Shown here in pieces: positions 40,041 to 47,779 of a DNA stretch of 55,211 nt. A model generated the notes under the pieces. It had not been told where the DNA came from and made no database searches. It saw only the letters and a list, made by a program, of their open reading frames with translations. This stretch comes from Saccharomonospora azurea NA-128. GTDB taxonomy: Bacteria > Actinomycetota > Actinomycetes > Mycobacteriales > Pseudonocardiaceae. The stretch is from the NCBI RefSeq assembly GCF_000231055.2, contig NZ_CM001466.1:582696-637906 (forward strand), given 5' to 3'. The position numbers and the translations under genes are program-made. How positions within the stretch are numbered: position 1 is the first letter of the stretch; every line of letters begins with the position of its first letter.

Positions 40041-41017
40041 ACAGCGCGGCCTCGACGGTGGTGGTGTTCGCCCAGGACGCTGATGCCCCCGCCGACGCGG
40101 TGGTGCAGGAGCTCGACCGGCGTGGCGTGCCCGTGTTTCGCGCCGACCTGTCCTGGTTTCCGCAGCGGCTGCGGCTGGACGCACGCCTCGACGGCGAAGG
40201 CCGCTGGTGCGGCCGGCTGTGGACCGACCACCGCAGCGTGCGCTTGGAAGACGTGCGGGCCATCTGGTACCGCGACCCGGCCGCGTTCGAGTTCCCCGGC
40301 ACGCTGACCGACGTCGAACGCGCCTACGCGCACCGGGAGGCGCGGCTGGGGTTCGGTGGGGTGCTGGCCGCGCTGCCGGTGCGATGGGTCAACCACCCCA
40401 ATCGCGCGGCCGACGCCATGTACAAGCCGTTGCAGCTGGCCACTGCCGCCGCGTGCGGGCTCCGGGTGCAGCCCACCCTGGTCACCAACGCCCCGCCTGC
40501 GGTGAAGGACTTCGCCGACCAGCACGGTGAGCTGGTGTGCAAGTCGTTCGGCCCGAACACGATCACCGAAGGCGGCCAGCTCAAAGTCGCTTACACGCGC
40601 CGGCTGTCCCACGACGATCTGGCCGCACTCGAGGGAGTCGCCTCGACCGCGACCCAGCTGCAACGTTGGGTCGACAAAGCCCACGAGGCGCGCGTGGTGG
40701 TGGTCGGAGACCGCATCTTCACGATCACCATCACCACCGCCTCCGCCGCGGCCCGCGTGGACTGGCGGGCGGACTTCGCGGCGCTGCGCTACGAGCACAT
40801 CGACACTCCCGACCAGATCGCCGAGCCGCTGCGCCGCTACATGCACGCGCTGGGCCTGGCCTACGCCGCGGTCGACTTCGCCGTGGACACCGACGGGCGA
40901 TGGCACTTCCTGGAAGCCAACACCTCCGGCCAGTATGGGTGGCTGGAAACGCAGACCGGGGCCCCGATCACCCACGCCCTGGCTGACCTGCTCACCCGTC
41001 CGAAGGGGCAGCCGTGA
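40037..41017 (+). CDS. ATP-grasp RiPP maturase (graspetide macrocyclase)
   Basis: A 326-residue ATP-grasp ligase of the actinobacterial peptide-maturase type. Residues 77-83 (I-W-Y-R-D-P-A) and 126-134 (A-D-A-M-Y-K-P-L-Q) are subgroup motifs; the ATP-grasp lysine region includes C-K-S-F-G-P-N (168-174) and the metal-binding end is D-F-A-V-D-T-D-G-R-W-H-F-L-E-A-N (280-295; Asp, Glu293 and Asn295 coordinate Mg-ATP). The following T-S-G-Q-Y-G-W-L-E (296-304) is conserved in graspetide ligases. It activates acidic side chains as acyl phosphates and joins them to Ser/Thr/Lys side chains of the core. GTG start overlaps the precursor stop. Confidence 0.9.
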   Translation: MNSAASTVVVFAQDADAPADAVVQELDRRGVPVFRADLSWFPQRLRLDARLDGEGRWCGRLWTDHRSVRLEDVRAIWYRDPAAFEFPGTLTDVERAYAHREARLGFGGVLAALPVRWVNHPNRAADAMYKPLQLATAAACGLRVQPTLVTNAPPAVKDFADQHGELVCKSFGPNTITEGGQLKVAYTRRLSHDDLAALEGVASTATQLQRWVDKAHEARVVVVGDRIFTITITTASAAARVDWRADFAALRYEHIDTPDQIAEPLRRYMHALGLAYAAVDFAVDTDGRWHFLEANTSGQYGWLETQTGAPITHALADLLTRPKGQP

Positions 41018-42204
41018 CCCGAAACATCGTCGACGTCGAATGGCGGTCGCACGCACACCGGCTCGCCGGCGAACTCGAGCAGGCGGGAAAGCTCACCGAC
41101 CCGCGTCTAGCCGCCGCGGTGCAAGCCACGCCCCGGCACCGGTTCACGCCCACGGTCTACCGCCGCCAATCCAACGGCAGGTGGGCCTGCCAGGTCAGCG
41201 TCGACGACCTCGACACCGTCTACAGCAACACCACCCTGATCACCGCACTGACCGATACCGAGGAGACAGTGCTGTCGTCCTCGACTCAACCCGGTCTGAT
41301 GACCCGCATGATCGAGGCGCTGCGCCTCACCGACGGGGCGCGCGTGCTGGAGATCGGCACCGGCACCGGCTACAACGCCGCCCTGCTGTGTCACCTCCTG
41401 GGCGAGCAGGCCGTGTTCACCGTCGACGTCGAGCCCGCACTCGTGCACGACGCGCGGCAGCGGCTGGCCCAGCTTGGCCACCACCCGCTGGTGGTGGCCG
41501 CCGACGGCGCCGCCGGCCTGGCCGAACACGCCCCGTTCGACGCGATCCTGGCGACATGCGCGGTGCCGGCGGTGCCGTGGGCGTGGGTGGAACAGACCAC
41601 GCCAGGCGGGGTGATCCTCACCGACCTGAAGGTAGCGGTCAACGCGGGGAGCCTGGTCCGATTGACGCGCACCGACGTCGACCGTGCCGAAGGCCGCTTC
41701 GATCCGACGTATGCGGCCTTCATGGACCTACGCCATTCTCCTGGCGCGACCCGACGGTCCCGGCGGATACACCGCGACCACGACGACGCCGAGCACCGCA
41801 CCACCTGTGTCGATCCGACAACGCCGTCGACGTCGCTGCTGGTGTGGTTCCTTGCCGCCCTCGAGTTGGGGCGCGATATCGCCCACGGCTACACCCTGCC
41901 CCCCGACGCGGGCCCCGGCTATGACGGCCCACCAAGCGCTGCCTTCCTCACCACACCGGACGGCTCGTGGGCCGAGGTCACGCTCGCCGCCGAGCCGAAC
42001 GGCGAACACGTCGTCGTCGAAGGCGGGCCGCGTCGCGTGTGGCGGGTGGTCGAACACGCTCATCACACCTGGGCCCGCCTCGGCCGCCCGGGCTGGAACC
42101 GTTTCGGACTCACCGTCACTCCCGACACGCACACCCTGTGGCTCGACCGGCCCGACAGCCCGCACACCTGGCAGATCCCGGTAAGCCCCTACCCGAGTGA
42201 GTGA
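41014..42204 (+). CDS. PIMT-like O-methyltransferase of the graspetide operon
   Basis: A 396-residue protein. Residues about 25-230 match L-isoaspartyl O-methyltransferase: the V-L-S-S-S-T-Q-P-G-L-M-T stretch (87-98, PIMT S-x-S-Q-P motif), SAM motif V-L-E-I-G-T-G-T-G-Y-N-A (111-122) and V-D-V-E. The C-terminal ~165 residues form an additional domain absent from ordinary PIMTs but present in homologues that accompany ATP-grasp RiPP ligases (TIGR04188 type). Known members methylate a specific Asp in the graspetide core, which then closes to a stable aspartimide. Its GTG overlaps the ligase stop (GTGA), completing a translationally coupled operon. Confidence 0.9.
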   Translation: MTRNIVDVEWRSHAHRLAGELEQAGKLTDPRLAAAVQATPRHRFTPTVYRRQSNGRWACQVSVDDLDTVYSNTTLITALTDTEETVLSSSTQPGLMTRMIEALRLTDGARVLEIGTGTGYNAALLCHLLGEQAVFTVDVEPALVHDARQRLAQLGHHPLVVAADGAAGLAEHAPFDAILATCAVPAVPWAWVEQTTPGGVILTDLKVAVNAGSLVRLTRTDVDRAEGRFDPTYAAFMDLRHSPGATRRSRRIHRDHDDAEHRTTCVDPTTPSTSLLVWFLAALELGRDIAHGYTLPPDAGPGYDGPPSAAFLTTPDGSWAEVTLAAEPNGEHVVVEGGPRRVWRVVEHAHHTWARLGRPGWNRFGLTVTPDTHTLWLDRPDSPHTWQIPVSPYPSE

Positions 42205-42289
42205 GATCGGGGCACGGCGGCACACCCGCCCGACGATGCTCCAGACGGACCGAATCCCGCGGGAGCGCACGTGGTCGTCGAACGGCAAG

Positions 42290-42605
42290 GCCAGCCGTTG
42301 GCTGCTGTGTCCTGGGCCCGGCTACAGCTGGGTTGCAGCGAAACGACGTGAGCAGGAGGCGTGCCTGCGGGCGTTGGTCAGCGACCTGGTGGAGTCCAGC
42401 GCGGCACGGCTGGTCCTCGGGCGCGACGACGTCGTGCTCGACGTTGATCGCCGTGTGCTGTATCGGCGGCTTTATGAGCTCGGACAGCCTGATCTGAGCG
42501 AACGACCACCTTCGCGCACACGAAGAGCCACGCCTGGCGATCCCGGACGTCGTAGGTTGGTGCTGGGGTCGGGGAGTCCAGGGGCAGTTCTACGGTGACC
42601 AGCTC
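42290..42605 (+). pseudogene. Frameshifted remnant of a conserved actinobacterial protein
   Basis: One frame (about 42345-42495) encodes A-C-L-R-A-L-V-S-D-L-V-E-S-S-A-A-R-L-V-L-G-R-D-D and D-R-R-V-L-Y-R-R-L-Y-E-L-G; then a different frame (about 42505-42605) encodes H-L-R-A-H-E-E-P-R-L-A-I-P-D-V-V-G-W-C-W-G-R-G. Together these match the C-terminal half of a widespread hypothetical protein of actinomycetes with the motif H-x-R-A-H-E-E-L-L-L-A-I-P-D-A-I-A-W-C-W. At least one frameshift and loss of the N-terminal half have occurred. It follows the RiPP operon but is not a typical member of such operons. Confidence 0.65.
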
Positions 42606-42634
42606 GTTTCAGCTCACACCTGAGCACCCGGGCG

Positions 42635-43207
42635 TCACTGGACGCGCGCCGACTGTCCCGTGGCGACGGTGAGATCGAGCTGGATCGGCAGTTCCGGATC
42701 GTCCAGGGCGGCCCGCGCGTGGGCCAGTGCCTCGCTCTCGATGCGCTCGCGCAGCGCCGGGAGATCGGCGGTGTCCTCGACCGTGGCGGTGACCACGAGC
42801 GTGAGGTCGTCCGCGTGGCCGATCATCCGGGCGTCCGCCGAGGACACGCCGCGATAGCTTTCGATCTCGTCGGTGACCGCACGGGTCACGGCGGCCGTTG
42901 ACAGTCTGGTGCGCCCCGCCCCTTCCGCCTGCACCTCCAGATCGCCGGCGCGGTCGGTGGAGAAGAGGATCACCAGCAGCCACCGCAGGCACAGCAGCAC
43001 GAGCAGCAGCGCCGCGACGGCGACCACCGGCCAGAACCAGGTGCCGTTGCGGCCGGCGTAGTCGGCGACGACGTGGTCGGTCAGCGACCGGCGCTGGATC
43101 TCGCTTCCGAACAGGCCGAACGAGGCGGCCGCGCCGAGGCCACCCGCGGCGAGGAGGACGAGCGCGAGGACGATGAGAACCGTGCGGTTCGTGCGGTCGG
43201 CGTGCAT
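42635..43207 (-). CDS. AmaP-like membrane protein of the Asp23 cluster
   Basis: A 190-residue protein with two hydrophobic segments: about residues 9-27 (V-L-I-V-L-A-L-V-L-L-A-A-G-G-L) and 57-83 (F-W-P-V-V-A-V-A-A-L-L-L-V-L-L-C). A soluble domain of about 100 residues follows with the Asp23-like elements V-T-R-A-V-T-D-E-I-E-S-Y-R-G-V and V-V-T-A-T-V-E-D-T-A-D-L. AmaP-type proteins anchor Asp23 to the membrane. It is the most downstream gene of the cluster; its ATG shares an A with the preceding stop (TGATG). Function by context: membrane docking of envelope-stress proteins. Confidence 0.72.
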   Translation of the reverse strand: MHADRTNRTVLIVLALVLLAAGGLGAAASFGLFGSEIQRRSLTDHVVADYAGRNGTWFWPVVAVAALLLVLLCLRWLLVILFSTDRAGDLEVQAEGAGRTRLSTAAVTRAVTDEIESYRGVSSADARMIGHADDLTLVVTATVEDTADLPALRERIESEALAHARAALDDPELPIQLDLTVATGQSARVQ

Positions 43208-43749
43208 CAGGTGCTCCGGGTGCGGACCGAGACGGACGGGGTCGAGCGCAGTTGGAGGCGCCGCAGCGTGTCGCGGGTGGCGTCCGCCGCCGCCTCGTCG
43301 AGTCGCCGCACCGCCGCCTTGTTGAAGCTGCCCGTGGTCGCGGACACCCTGATTCTGCGCCGTTTCACCTTCACCCGTGCCGACCGGACGCCGTCGACCC
43401 CGGTCACTGCCGCGCGCACGGCCGCCGCCACTCCGCGGCGGGTGTAGGCGGTGTCGACGGGCCGCGTGTCGGTGCCCGTTTCGGCAGCCACGCGAAGTCG
43501 GCGCAGTCGCGGGCGCTTCACCTCGGCCAGCAGCAGGACGAGGCCGACGACGAACAGCGCCACACAGACGATGCGGACCACGACGTTCTGCCACGACGTG
43601 CCGTCGGCCCACTGCTGAGTGGCTCGCCAGTCCCAGACCACGGGTTCCGCGCCGACCAGCGCGGCGATCACCTCGGCGATCACCAGCACACCTCCGGCGA
43701 TGAGCGCGAGGCACAGCAGCGTGGCGAGGAGCCGGTTGACCAACCTCAT
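43207..43749 (-). CDS. DUF6286-like membrane protein of the Asp23 cluster
   Basis: A 180-residue protein with two transmembrane helices (about 6-33 and 58-77) separated by a short extracytoplasmic loop (V-W-D-W-R-A-T-Q-Q-W-A-D-G-T-S-W-Q-N), then a basic cytoplasmic domain with Asp23-like alternation (A-A-V-R-A-A-V-T-G-V-D-G-V-R-S-A-R-V-K-V). The W-D-W and T-S-W-Q-N pattern is typical of the DUF6286 proteins in actinobacterial Asp23 loci. It starts with an ATG overlapping the previous stop (ATGA). It likely forms a membrane platform with its neighbours; biochemical function is unknown. Confidence 0.72.
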   Translation of the reverse strand: MRLVNRLLATLLCLALIAGGVLVIAEVIAALVGAEPVVWDWRATQQWADGTSWQNVVVRIVCVALFVVGLVLLLAEVKRPRLRRLRVAAETGTDTRPVDTAYTRRGVAAAVRAAVTGVDGVRSARVKVKRRRIRVSATTGSFNKAAVRRLDEAAADATRDTLRRLQLRSTPSVSVRTRST

Positions 43750-44186
43750 GCGTTCGCCCCGTCCACTCGTCGTGGCCGCTCGCCCGTGGTCAGGTCGGTC
43801 ACCTCGATGTCGATGTCGGTGACCACCAGTCCGGTCAGTTCCGCGACCCGGTCACCGACGTGGCGCCGCACGGCCGCGCAGACGCGGGGGATCGGCGCGG
43901 GCCAGCGGACGCTGATCACGAGGGACAGGCGCGCGGTGGCGCCGTCGACGCGGGCGATGGTCTTCGGCGCCGTCGTGAGGCTCGTGCGCCGCACTCCCGG
44001 GGTCTTCCGGCGACCGAGCATCCGCCCGAACCCGGAGGCGGCCGACCCGGCGTCCGGGATCTCCGCCGCCGCGTACGCCGCGATTTTCGCGACGACGTCG
44101 TCGCTGATGTCGATGCGGCCCAGCTCCGTGCGACCGGGCCGGGCGCGCTCCGGCGACATCGGTGCGGTGTCCTGCTGACCGGTCAT
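43746..44186 (-). CDS. Asp23/Gls24-family envelope stress protein
   Basis: A 146-residue Asp23 protein: I-S-D-D-V-V-A-K-I-A-A-Y-A-A-A-E-I-P near residues 26-43, then the variable R-K-T-P-G-V-R-R insert, and the conserved C-terminal strand-helix V-R-W-P-A-P-I-P-R-V-C-A-A-V-R-R-H-V-G-D-R-V-A-E-L-T-G. Asp23-family proteins coat the inner face of the membrane and respond to alkaline or cell-wall stress. It is one of three Asp23-like genes in this cluster, with a 4-bp overlap to both neighbours, so they are synthesised together. The Pro-rich variation P-A-P-I-P may change assembly. Confidence 0.8.
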   Translation of the reverse strand: MTGQQDTAPMSPERARPGRTELGRIDISDDVVAKIAAYAAAEIPDAGSAASGFGRMLGRRKTPGVRRTSLTTAPKTIARVDGATARLSLVISVRWPAPIPRVCAAVRRHVGDRVAELTGLVVTDIDIEVTDLTTGERPRRVDGANA

Positions 44187-44365
44187 CGGCTCTGGCGCCG
44201 GTCCGGCACGTAACGGGAGAGGTCGATGTCGCCGTCGAGGACCTTGCCGATCACGTAGCCGATCAGGGTCACGAACAGGACGATCAGCAGGTGGCCGAAC
44301 CCGCCGAAGGCCCAGGACAGGCCGAACGCCAGCCCGACCAGCGTTCCGATGTGTGCGCGGGTCAT
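44183..44365 (-). CDS. Small DUF2273-like membrane protein
   Basis: A 60-residue protein that starts at ATG 44365 with GTGAGG just upstream (an in-frame ATG nine bases before lacks a ribosome site). Residues 6-40 form two close hydrophobic segments (G-T-L-V-G-L-A-F-G-L-S-W-A-F-G-G-F-G, L-L-I-V-L-F-V-T-L-I-G-Y-V-I-G), and the tail is charged (D-I-D-L-S-R-Y-V-P-D-R). This size and the G-x-x-x-G pattern match DUF2273, the usual small membrane partner encoded between Asp23 genes. It is probably part of the Asp23 membrane anchor. Overlaps the next gene by 4 bp. Confidence 0.75.
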   Translation of the reverse strand: MTRAHIGTLVGLAFGLSWAFGGFGHLLIVLFVTLIGYVIGKVLDGDIDLSRYVPDRRQSR

Positions 44366-44375
44366 GGTCCTCACC

Positions 44376-44723
44376 TCACAAGTCGATATCGGGATCGGCG
44401 CGCTCGTGCGGCGCGTCGACCAGGCCGGCGACGATCACGTCGACCCGCCGTCCCGCCACGTGCGGCGCGACCGCCGCCTGGATGCGCCTGCCGAGCTCCG
44501 GTACCGGGACGCCCCACTGCGCCGTGACCTGCACGGTCACGCGGTCCGGTTCCACGCGGACACCGGGCACCGTGCGGCCGGGCAGATACGACACGACCGG
44601 CGCCTGGGCCGGTGTGGACGTGCCGCCGTCGAGGTGGGCCACCCCGTCGCAGGTGCGGGCGGCGGCGGCCACGCGGTCGACATCGACACCGTCCACGATC
44701 CCGGGAGCCGACGCAGCGGTCAT
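44376..44723 (-). CDS. Divergent Asp23-like protein
   Basis: A 115-residue protein without membrane segments. The second half fits an Asp23-type unit: V-R-V-E-P-D-R-V-T-V-Q-V-T-A-Q-W-G-V-P-V-P-E, then L-G-R-R-I-Q-A-A-V-A-P and V-D-V-I-V-A-G-L-V-D. The N-terminal part is shorter than in ordinary Asp23 proteins (V-A-A-A-A-R-T-C-D-G-V-A-H-L-D-G-G). It lies between the first Asp23 gene and the DUF2273 gene in the same operon (ATGA overlap upstream, 10-bp gap downstream). Likely an accessory subunit; no independent activity can be inferred. Confidence 0.68.
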   Translation of the reverse strand: MTAASAPGIVDGVDVDRVAAAARTCDGVAHLDGGTSTPAQAPVVSYLPGRTVPGVRVEPDRVTVQVTAQWGVPVPELGRRIQAAVAPHVAGRRVDVIVAGLVDAPHERADPDIDL

Positions 44724-45172
44724 GACACCCTCTGCTGCGTGTCCTGTCCTTCCTCGTCCGGCAGGTACACGTCGTCCACGTTGATGTTGACCTCGGTGAC
44801 CTCCAGCCCGGTCATGCGTTCGACGGCCTGCTTGACGTTGCGTTGGATGCTCCGGCCGAGCTCGGCCACCGAGATGCCGTACTCGACCACGATGTCCAGG
44901 TCGACCGCCGCCTGGGTTTCCCCGACCTCGACGCCGACTCCCTGGGAGAAGCTGGGGCCGGAGCTGCCGGGGATGCGTTCCCGGATGGCGCCGACGGCCC
45001 GGCCGCCGGACGTGCCCATGGCGTGTACTCCGCTGATCTCCCGGCAGGCGACGCCGGCGATCTTCGAGACCACGCTCTGGGAGACGCTGATCCGGCCGTC
45101 GTCGGTGGACAGCGGGTCGTGCGACGACCGTTTCGACGGTCGGCTGCCCGTGGTTTGCTCGGGTTGGGACAT
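44720..45172 (-). CDS. Asp23/Gls24-family envelope stress protein (lead gene)
   Basis: A 150-residue Asp23 protein and the first gene of the six-gene cluster. The core is I-S-V-S-Q-S-V-V-S-K-I-A-G-V-A-C-R-E-I-S-G-V-H-A-M-G near residues 29-54, then V-D-L-D-I-V-V-E-Y-G-I-S-V-A-E-L-G-R-S-I-Q-R-N-V and V-E-R-M-T-G-L-E-V-T-E-V-N-I-N-V-D-D-V-Y-L, a nearly textbook Asp23 sequence. The 271-bp region upstream, divergent from an aldo/keto reductase, must hold the promoter; stress sigma control is expected but I cannot define the motif. It is likely the main surface protein of the complex. Confidence 0.9.
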   Translation of the reverse strand: MSQPEQTTGSRPSKRSSHDPLSTDDGRISVSQSVVSKIAGVACREISGVHAMGTSGGRAVGAIRERIPGSSGPSFSQGVGVEVGETQAAVDLDIVVEYGISVAELGRSIQRNVKQAVERMTGLEVTEVNINVDDVYLPDEEGQDTQQRVS

Positions 45173-45443
45173 GTCAGCACCTCACGCAGATCTGCGGTAC
45201 GAGCGGTTCCCTGACCGCATACCCCCTTCGCGGGCCCGAACCACACGAGTCGCGGGACAGGACTCGTTCGGGTGTCCCGGGCCGGTGGCGGGCCCGAGTG
45301 ACGCGACCCGAGCACTGCCGTGTGCGCTGCGTGACACAGGAGTGCGCCGACACCTGAATCGGTTCATCATCGAGCGCAGTGGGGTGCCCGCTCCGGCGGG
45401 CGCACACAGTCCGACATCGCGACGGCGAAGGAAAAGCCACCTC

Positions 45444-46274
45444 ATGACACAGGTTCCGAACATCACCCTCAACAACGGCACGTCGATGCCGCAGCTCGGC
45501 TACGGCGTGTTCCAGGTACCGCCCGACCAGGTCGTCGAGCCGGTGGCGGAGGCGCTGCTCTGCGGTTACCGCAGCATCGACACCGCCGCCGTGTACGGCA
45601 ACGAGGCGGGTGTCGGCAGGGCCATCGCGGAGTCGGGTGTGCCGCGGAAGGACCTGTTCGTCACGACGAAGCTCTGGAACGACCGGCAGGGCTACGACAG
45701 CACGCTCACGGCGTTCGACGAGAGCCTGGCCCGCCTCGGCCTCGACTACGTGGACCTGTACCTGATCCACTGGCCGGTGCCGTCGCAGGACCGTTACGTC
45801 GACACGTGGAAGGCGATGCAGCGCCTGCACGAGGAGGGCCGCGCCAAGGCGATCGGTGTCTCGAACTTCCAAATCCCGCACCTGCAGCGGCTGCTCGACG
45901 AGACGGACGTGGTGCCCGCCGTGAACCAGGTCGAGCTGCACCCGAGGTTCTCGCAGGGCGAGCTGCGCGCCTTCCACGCCGAGCACGGCATCGCGACGGA
46001 GGCCTGGGCTCCGCTCGGTCAGGGCAAGGGACTGCTCGACGATCCCACGCTCACGGCGTTGGCCGACAAATACGACCGGACCCCGGCACAGATCGTGCTG
46101 CGCTGGCATCTTCAGCTCGGCAACATCGCGATTCCGAAATCGGTGACGCCGTCGCGGATCAAGCAGAACATCGACGTGTTCGATTTCGAGCTGGCGGCCG
46201 ACGACATGGATTCCATCAACGCGTTGGAAACCGGAGTTCGCGTCGGCGCGAATCCCGACACCTTCGGCGCCTGA
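45444..46274 (+). CDS. Aldo/keto reductase (AKR5-like, 2,5-diketogluconate reductase type)
   Basis: A 276-residue (beta/alpha)8 reductase with the full catalytic tetrad: Asp46 (S-I-D-T-A), Tyr51 (V-Y-G-N-E), Lys76 (T-T-K-L-W-N) and His109 (L-I-H-W-P). The later G-V-S-N-F, N-Q-V-E-L-H-P, and C-terminal I-P-K-S-V-T-P-S-R-I NADPH site are intact. This arrangement is that of DkgA/morphine-dehydrogenase-like AKRs, which reduce carbonyl compounds such as methylglyoxal or keto-sugars with NADPH. GAAGGA lies upstream of the ATG. A terminator follows. It is a single-gene unit, divergent from the Asp23 cluster. Confidence 0.93.
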   Translation: MTQVPNITLNNGTSMPQLGYGVFQVPPDQVVEPVAEALLCGYRSIDTAAVYGNEAGVGRAIAESGVPRKDLFVTTKLWNDRQGYDSTLTAFDESLARLGLDYVDLYLIHWPVPSQDRYVDTWKAMQRLHEEGRAKAIGVSNFQIPHLQRLLDETDVVPAVNQVELHPRFSQGELRAFHAEHGIATEAWAPLGQGKGLLDDPTLTALADKYDRTPAQIVLRWHLQLGNIAIPKSVTPSRIKQNIDVFDFELAADDMDSINALETGVRVGANPDTFGA

Positions 46275-46298
46275 AGCAGTCTCTTCTCCACTGTCGAG

Positions 46299-46338
46299 AG
46301 CCCGCTCGCTGGATCCCCCAGCGGGCGGGCTTTCTTCT
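46299..46338 (+). terminator. Rho-independent terminator after aldo/keto reductase
   Basis: AGCCCGCTCGCTGG (46299-46312) and CCAGCGGGCGGGCT (46318-46331) form a 14-bp stem with one mismatch and a short loop, followed by TTTCTTCT. It is 25 bp after the stop. Confidence 0.8.
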
Positions 46339-46545
46339 CGCGCATCGGACACAGTGTCCAGTCGGGTTCCATGATCTGGAATCGCCCGGCGCGGTTTGTG
46401 CGATTTCCCGACTTTCGTCGTAGTCCGTTCAGCTCAGGACCGTTCATTAGTCGCGAACCATTGGGCGGCTGTGCGGACTCCGGGGGCGCGCCATACTCCA
46501 GCAGTCGTCGAAAACGACGCAATCCTCGCCCCCAGGAGGAAAGTG

Positions 46546-47682
46546 ATGAATCGCAAAAGCGCGGTACGCGTTCTCGCGTCCGTGACGATGGCCGCGGGCA
46601 CCGCCGTGGCCTTCACCCTGCCCGCGACCGCCGCCCCTGCTGACGTCTCGGTGGTGCCCACCACCGAGGCCGACCCGGTGGTCCAGGCCATGCAGCGCGA
46701 CCTCGGGCTCACCAAGGCCCAGGCCGAGCAGCGTCTGCAGGACGAGGCCGAGGCCCGCGAGGTCCACGAGACCGTGACCGCGAAGCTCGGCGCCGAGTAC
46801 GCCGGGGCTCACTACGACGCCGACCGCGGCACGCTCGTGGTGGGCGTGACCGACGCCGCGGAGTTCGACGCGGTGAAGGCCGCGGGCGCCACGCCGCGGT
46901 TGGTCGAGTACACCGTCACGGAGCTGGAGTCCGCGGCGGCGAAGCTCGACGCGAAGGAGAGCGCCGCTCCGGAGGCCGTCACCGGCTGGTACGTCGACAT
47001 CGAGGCCAACTCGATCGTCGTGACGACCGCTCCGGGCACCGCCGCGAAGGCGGAGCGCTTCGTCGACCGCGCCGGTGTGGACGCCGACGCCGTCGACGTC
47101 GTGGAGTCGAAGGAGTCGCCGCAGGCGCTGATGGACATCATCGGCGGCAACGCCTACTACATGGGCAACGGTGGGCGCTGCTCGGTCGGTTTCGCGGTGC
47201 AGGGCGGCTTCGTGACGGCGGGCCACTGCGGCACCACCGGCACCTCGACGTCTTCGCCGACGGGCCGCTTCGCCGGGTCGTCGTTCCCGGGCAACGACTA
47301 CGCCTACGTGCAGACCGGCTCCGGCGACACCCTGCGCCCGTGGGTCAACATGTACAACGGCAGCGCCCGCGTGGTGTCCGGTTCGAGCGAGGCTCCGGTG
47401 GGCTCGTCGGTCTGCCGTTCGGGTTCGACCACCGGCTGGCACTGCGGCACGATCGAGGCCAAGAACCAGACCGTCCGGTACGCCGAGGGCAGCGTGTCCG
47501 GTCTGGTGCGCACGAACGTGTGCGCGGAGCCGGGTGACTCCGGTGGTTCGTTCATCGCGGGCAACCAGGCCCAGGGCATGACCTCCGGTGGCTCCGGCAA
47601 CTGCACCTGGGGCGGCACGACGTACTACCAGCCCGTCAACGAGGTGCTCAGCGCCTACGGTCTCCGGCTGATCACCGGCTGA
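46546..47682 (+). CDS. Secreted streptogrisin-type serine protease (S1E) with propeptide
   Basis: A 378-residue preproenzyme. Residues 1-~30 are a signal peptide (R-V-L-A-S-V-T-M-A-A-G-T-A-V-A-F and a cut after A-T-A-A). Residues ~31-197 are an alpha-lytic-protease-type propeptide in which the M-Q-R-D-L-G-L and Y-T-V-T-E-L elements are typical. The mature protease starts near I199 (D-I-I-G-G-N-A-Y-Y-M) with His227 (T-A-G-H-C), Asp251 (G-N-D-Y-A-Y-V) and Ser332 (G-D-S-G-G-S); six Cys residues (212, 228, 290, 300, 326, 353) form three disulfides. AGGAGG lies 7 bases before the ATG. The propeptide acts as a folding chaperone. A strong terminator follows. Confidence 0.95.
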   Translation: MNRKSAVRVLASVTMAAGTAVAFTLPATAAPADVSVVPTTEADPVVQAMQRDLGLTKAQAEQRLQDEAEAREVHETVTAKLGAEYAGAHYDADRGTLVVGVTDAAEFDAVKAAGATPRLVEYTVTELESAAAKLDAKESAAPEAVTGWYVDIEANSIVVTTAPGTAAKAERFVDRAGVDADAVDVVESKESPQALMDIIGGNAYYMGNGGRCSVGFAVQGGFVTAGHCGTTGTSTSSPTGRFAGSSFPGNDYAYVQTGSGDTLRPWVNMYNGSARVVSGSSEAPVGSSVCRSGSTTGWHCGTIEAKNQTVRYAEGSVSGLVRTNVCAEPGDSGGSFIAGNQAQGMTSGGSGNCTWGGTTYYQPVNEVLSAYGLRLITG

Positions 47683-47715
47683 CGTCGGTCACCGGCTGAT
47701 CGGGAACGTCCCTGC

Positions 47716-47750
47716 TGGGGTGGTGGCGGGTCGAACCGCCACCACCCCGT
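47716..47750. terminator. Strong 13-bp hairpin between convergent genes
   Basis: GGGGTGGTGGCGG (47716-47728) pairs perfectly with CCGCCACCACCCC (47735-47747) around GTCGAA, followed by GTTCTC. It lies between the protease and the convergent lipoprotein gene and probably ends transcription from both. Confidence 0.75.
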
Positions 47751-47779
47751 TCTCGTGTCCAGGGGTGGGTCTCCGCGGG

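Noticed and set aside
42609-42992. Additional minus-strand frame within the AmaP-like gene
   Set aside because: Different frame from the membrane protein, Arg/Gly-rich and with no start context; a shadow.
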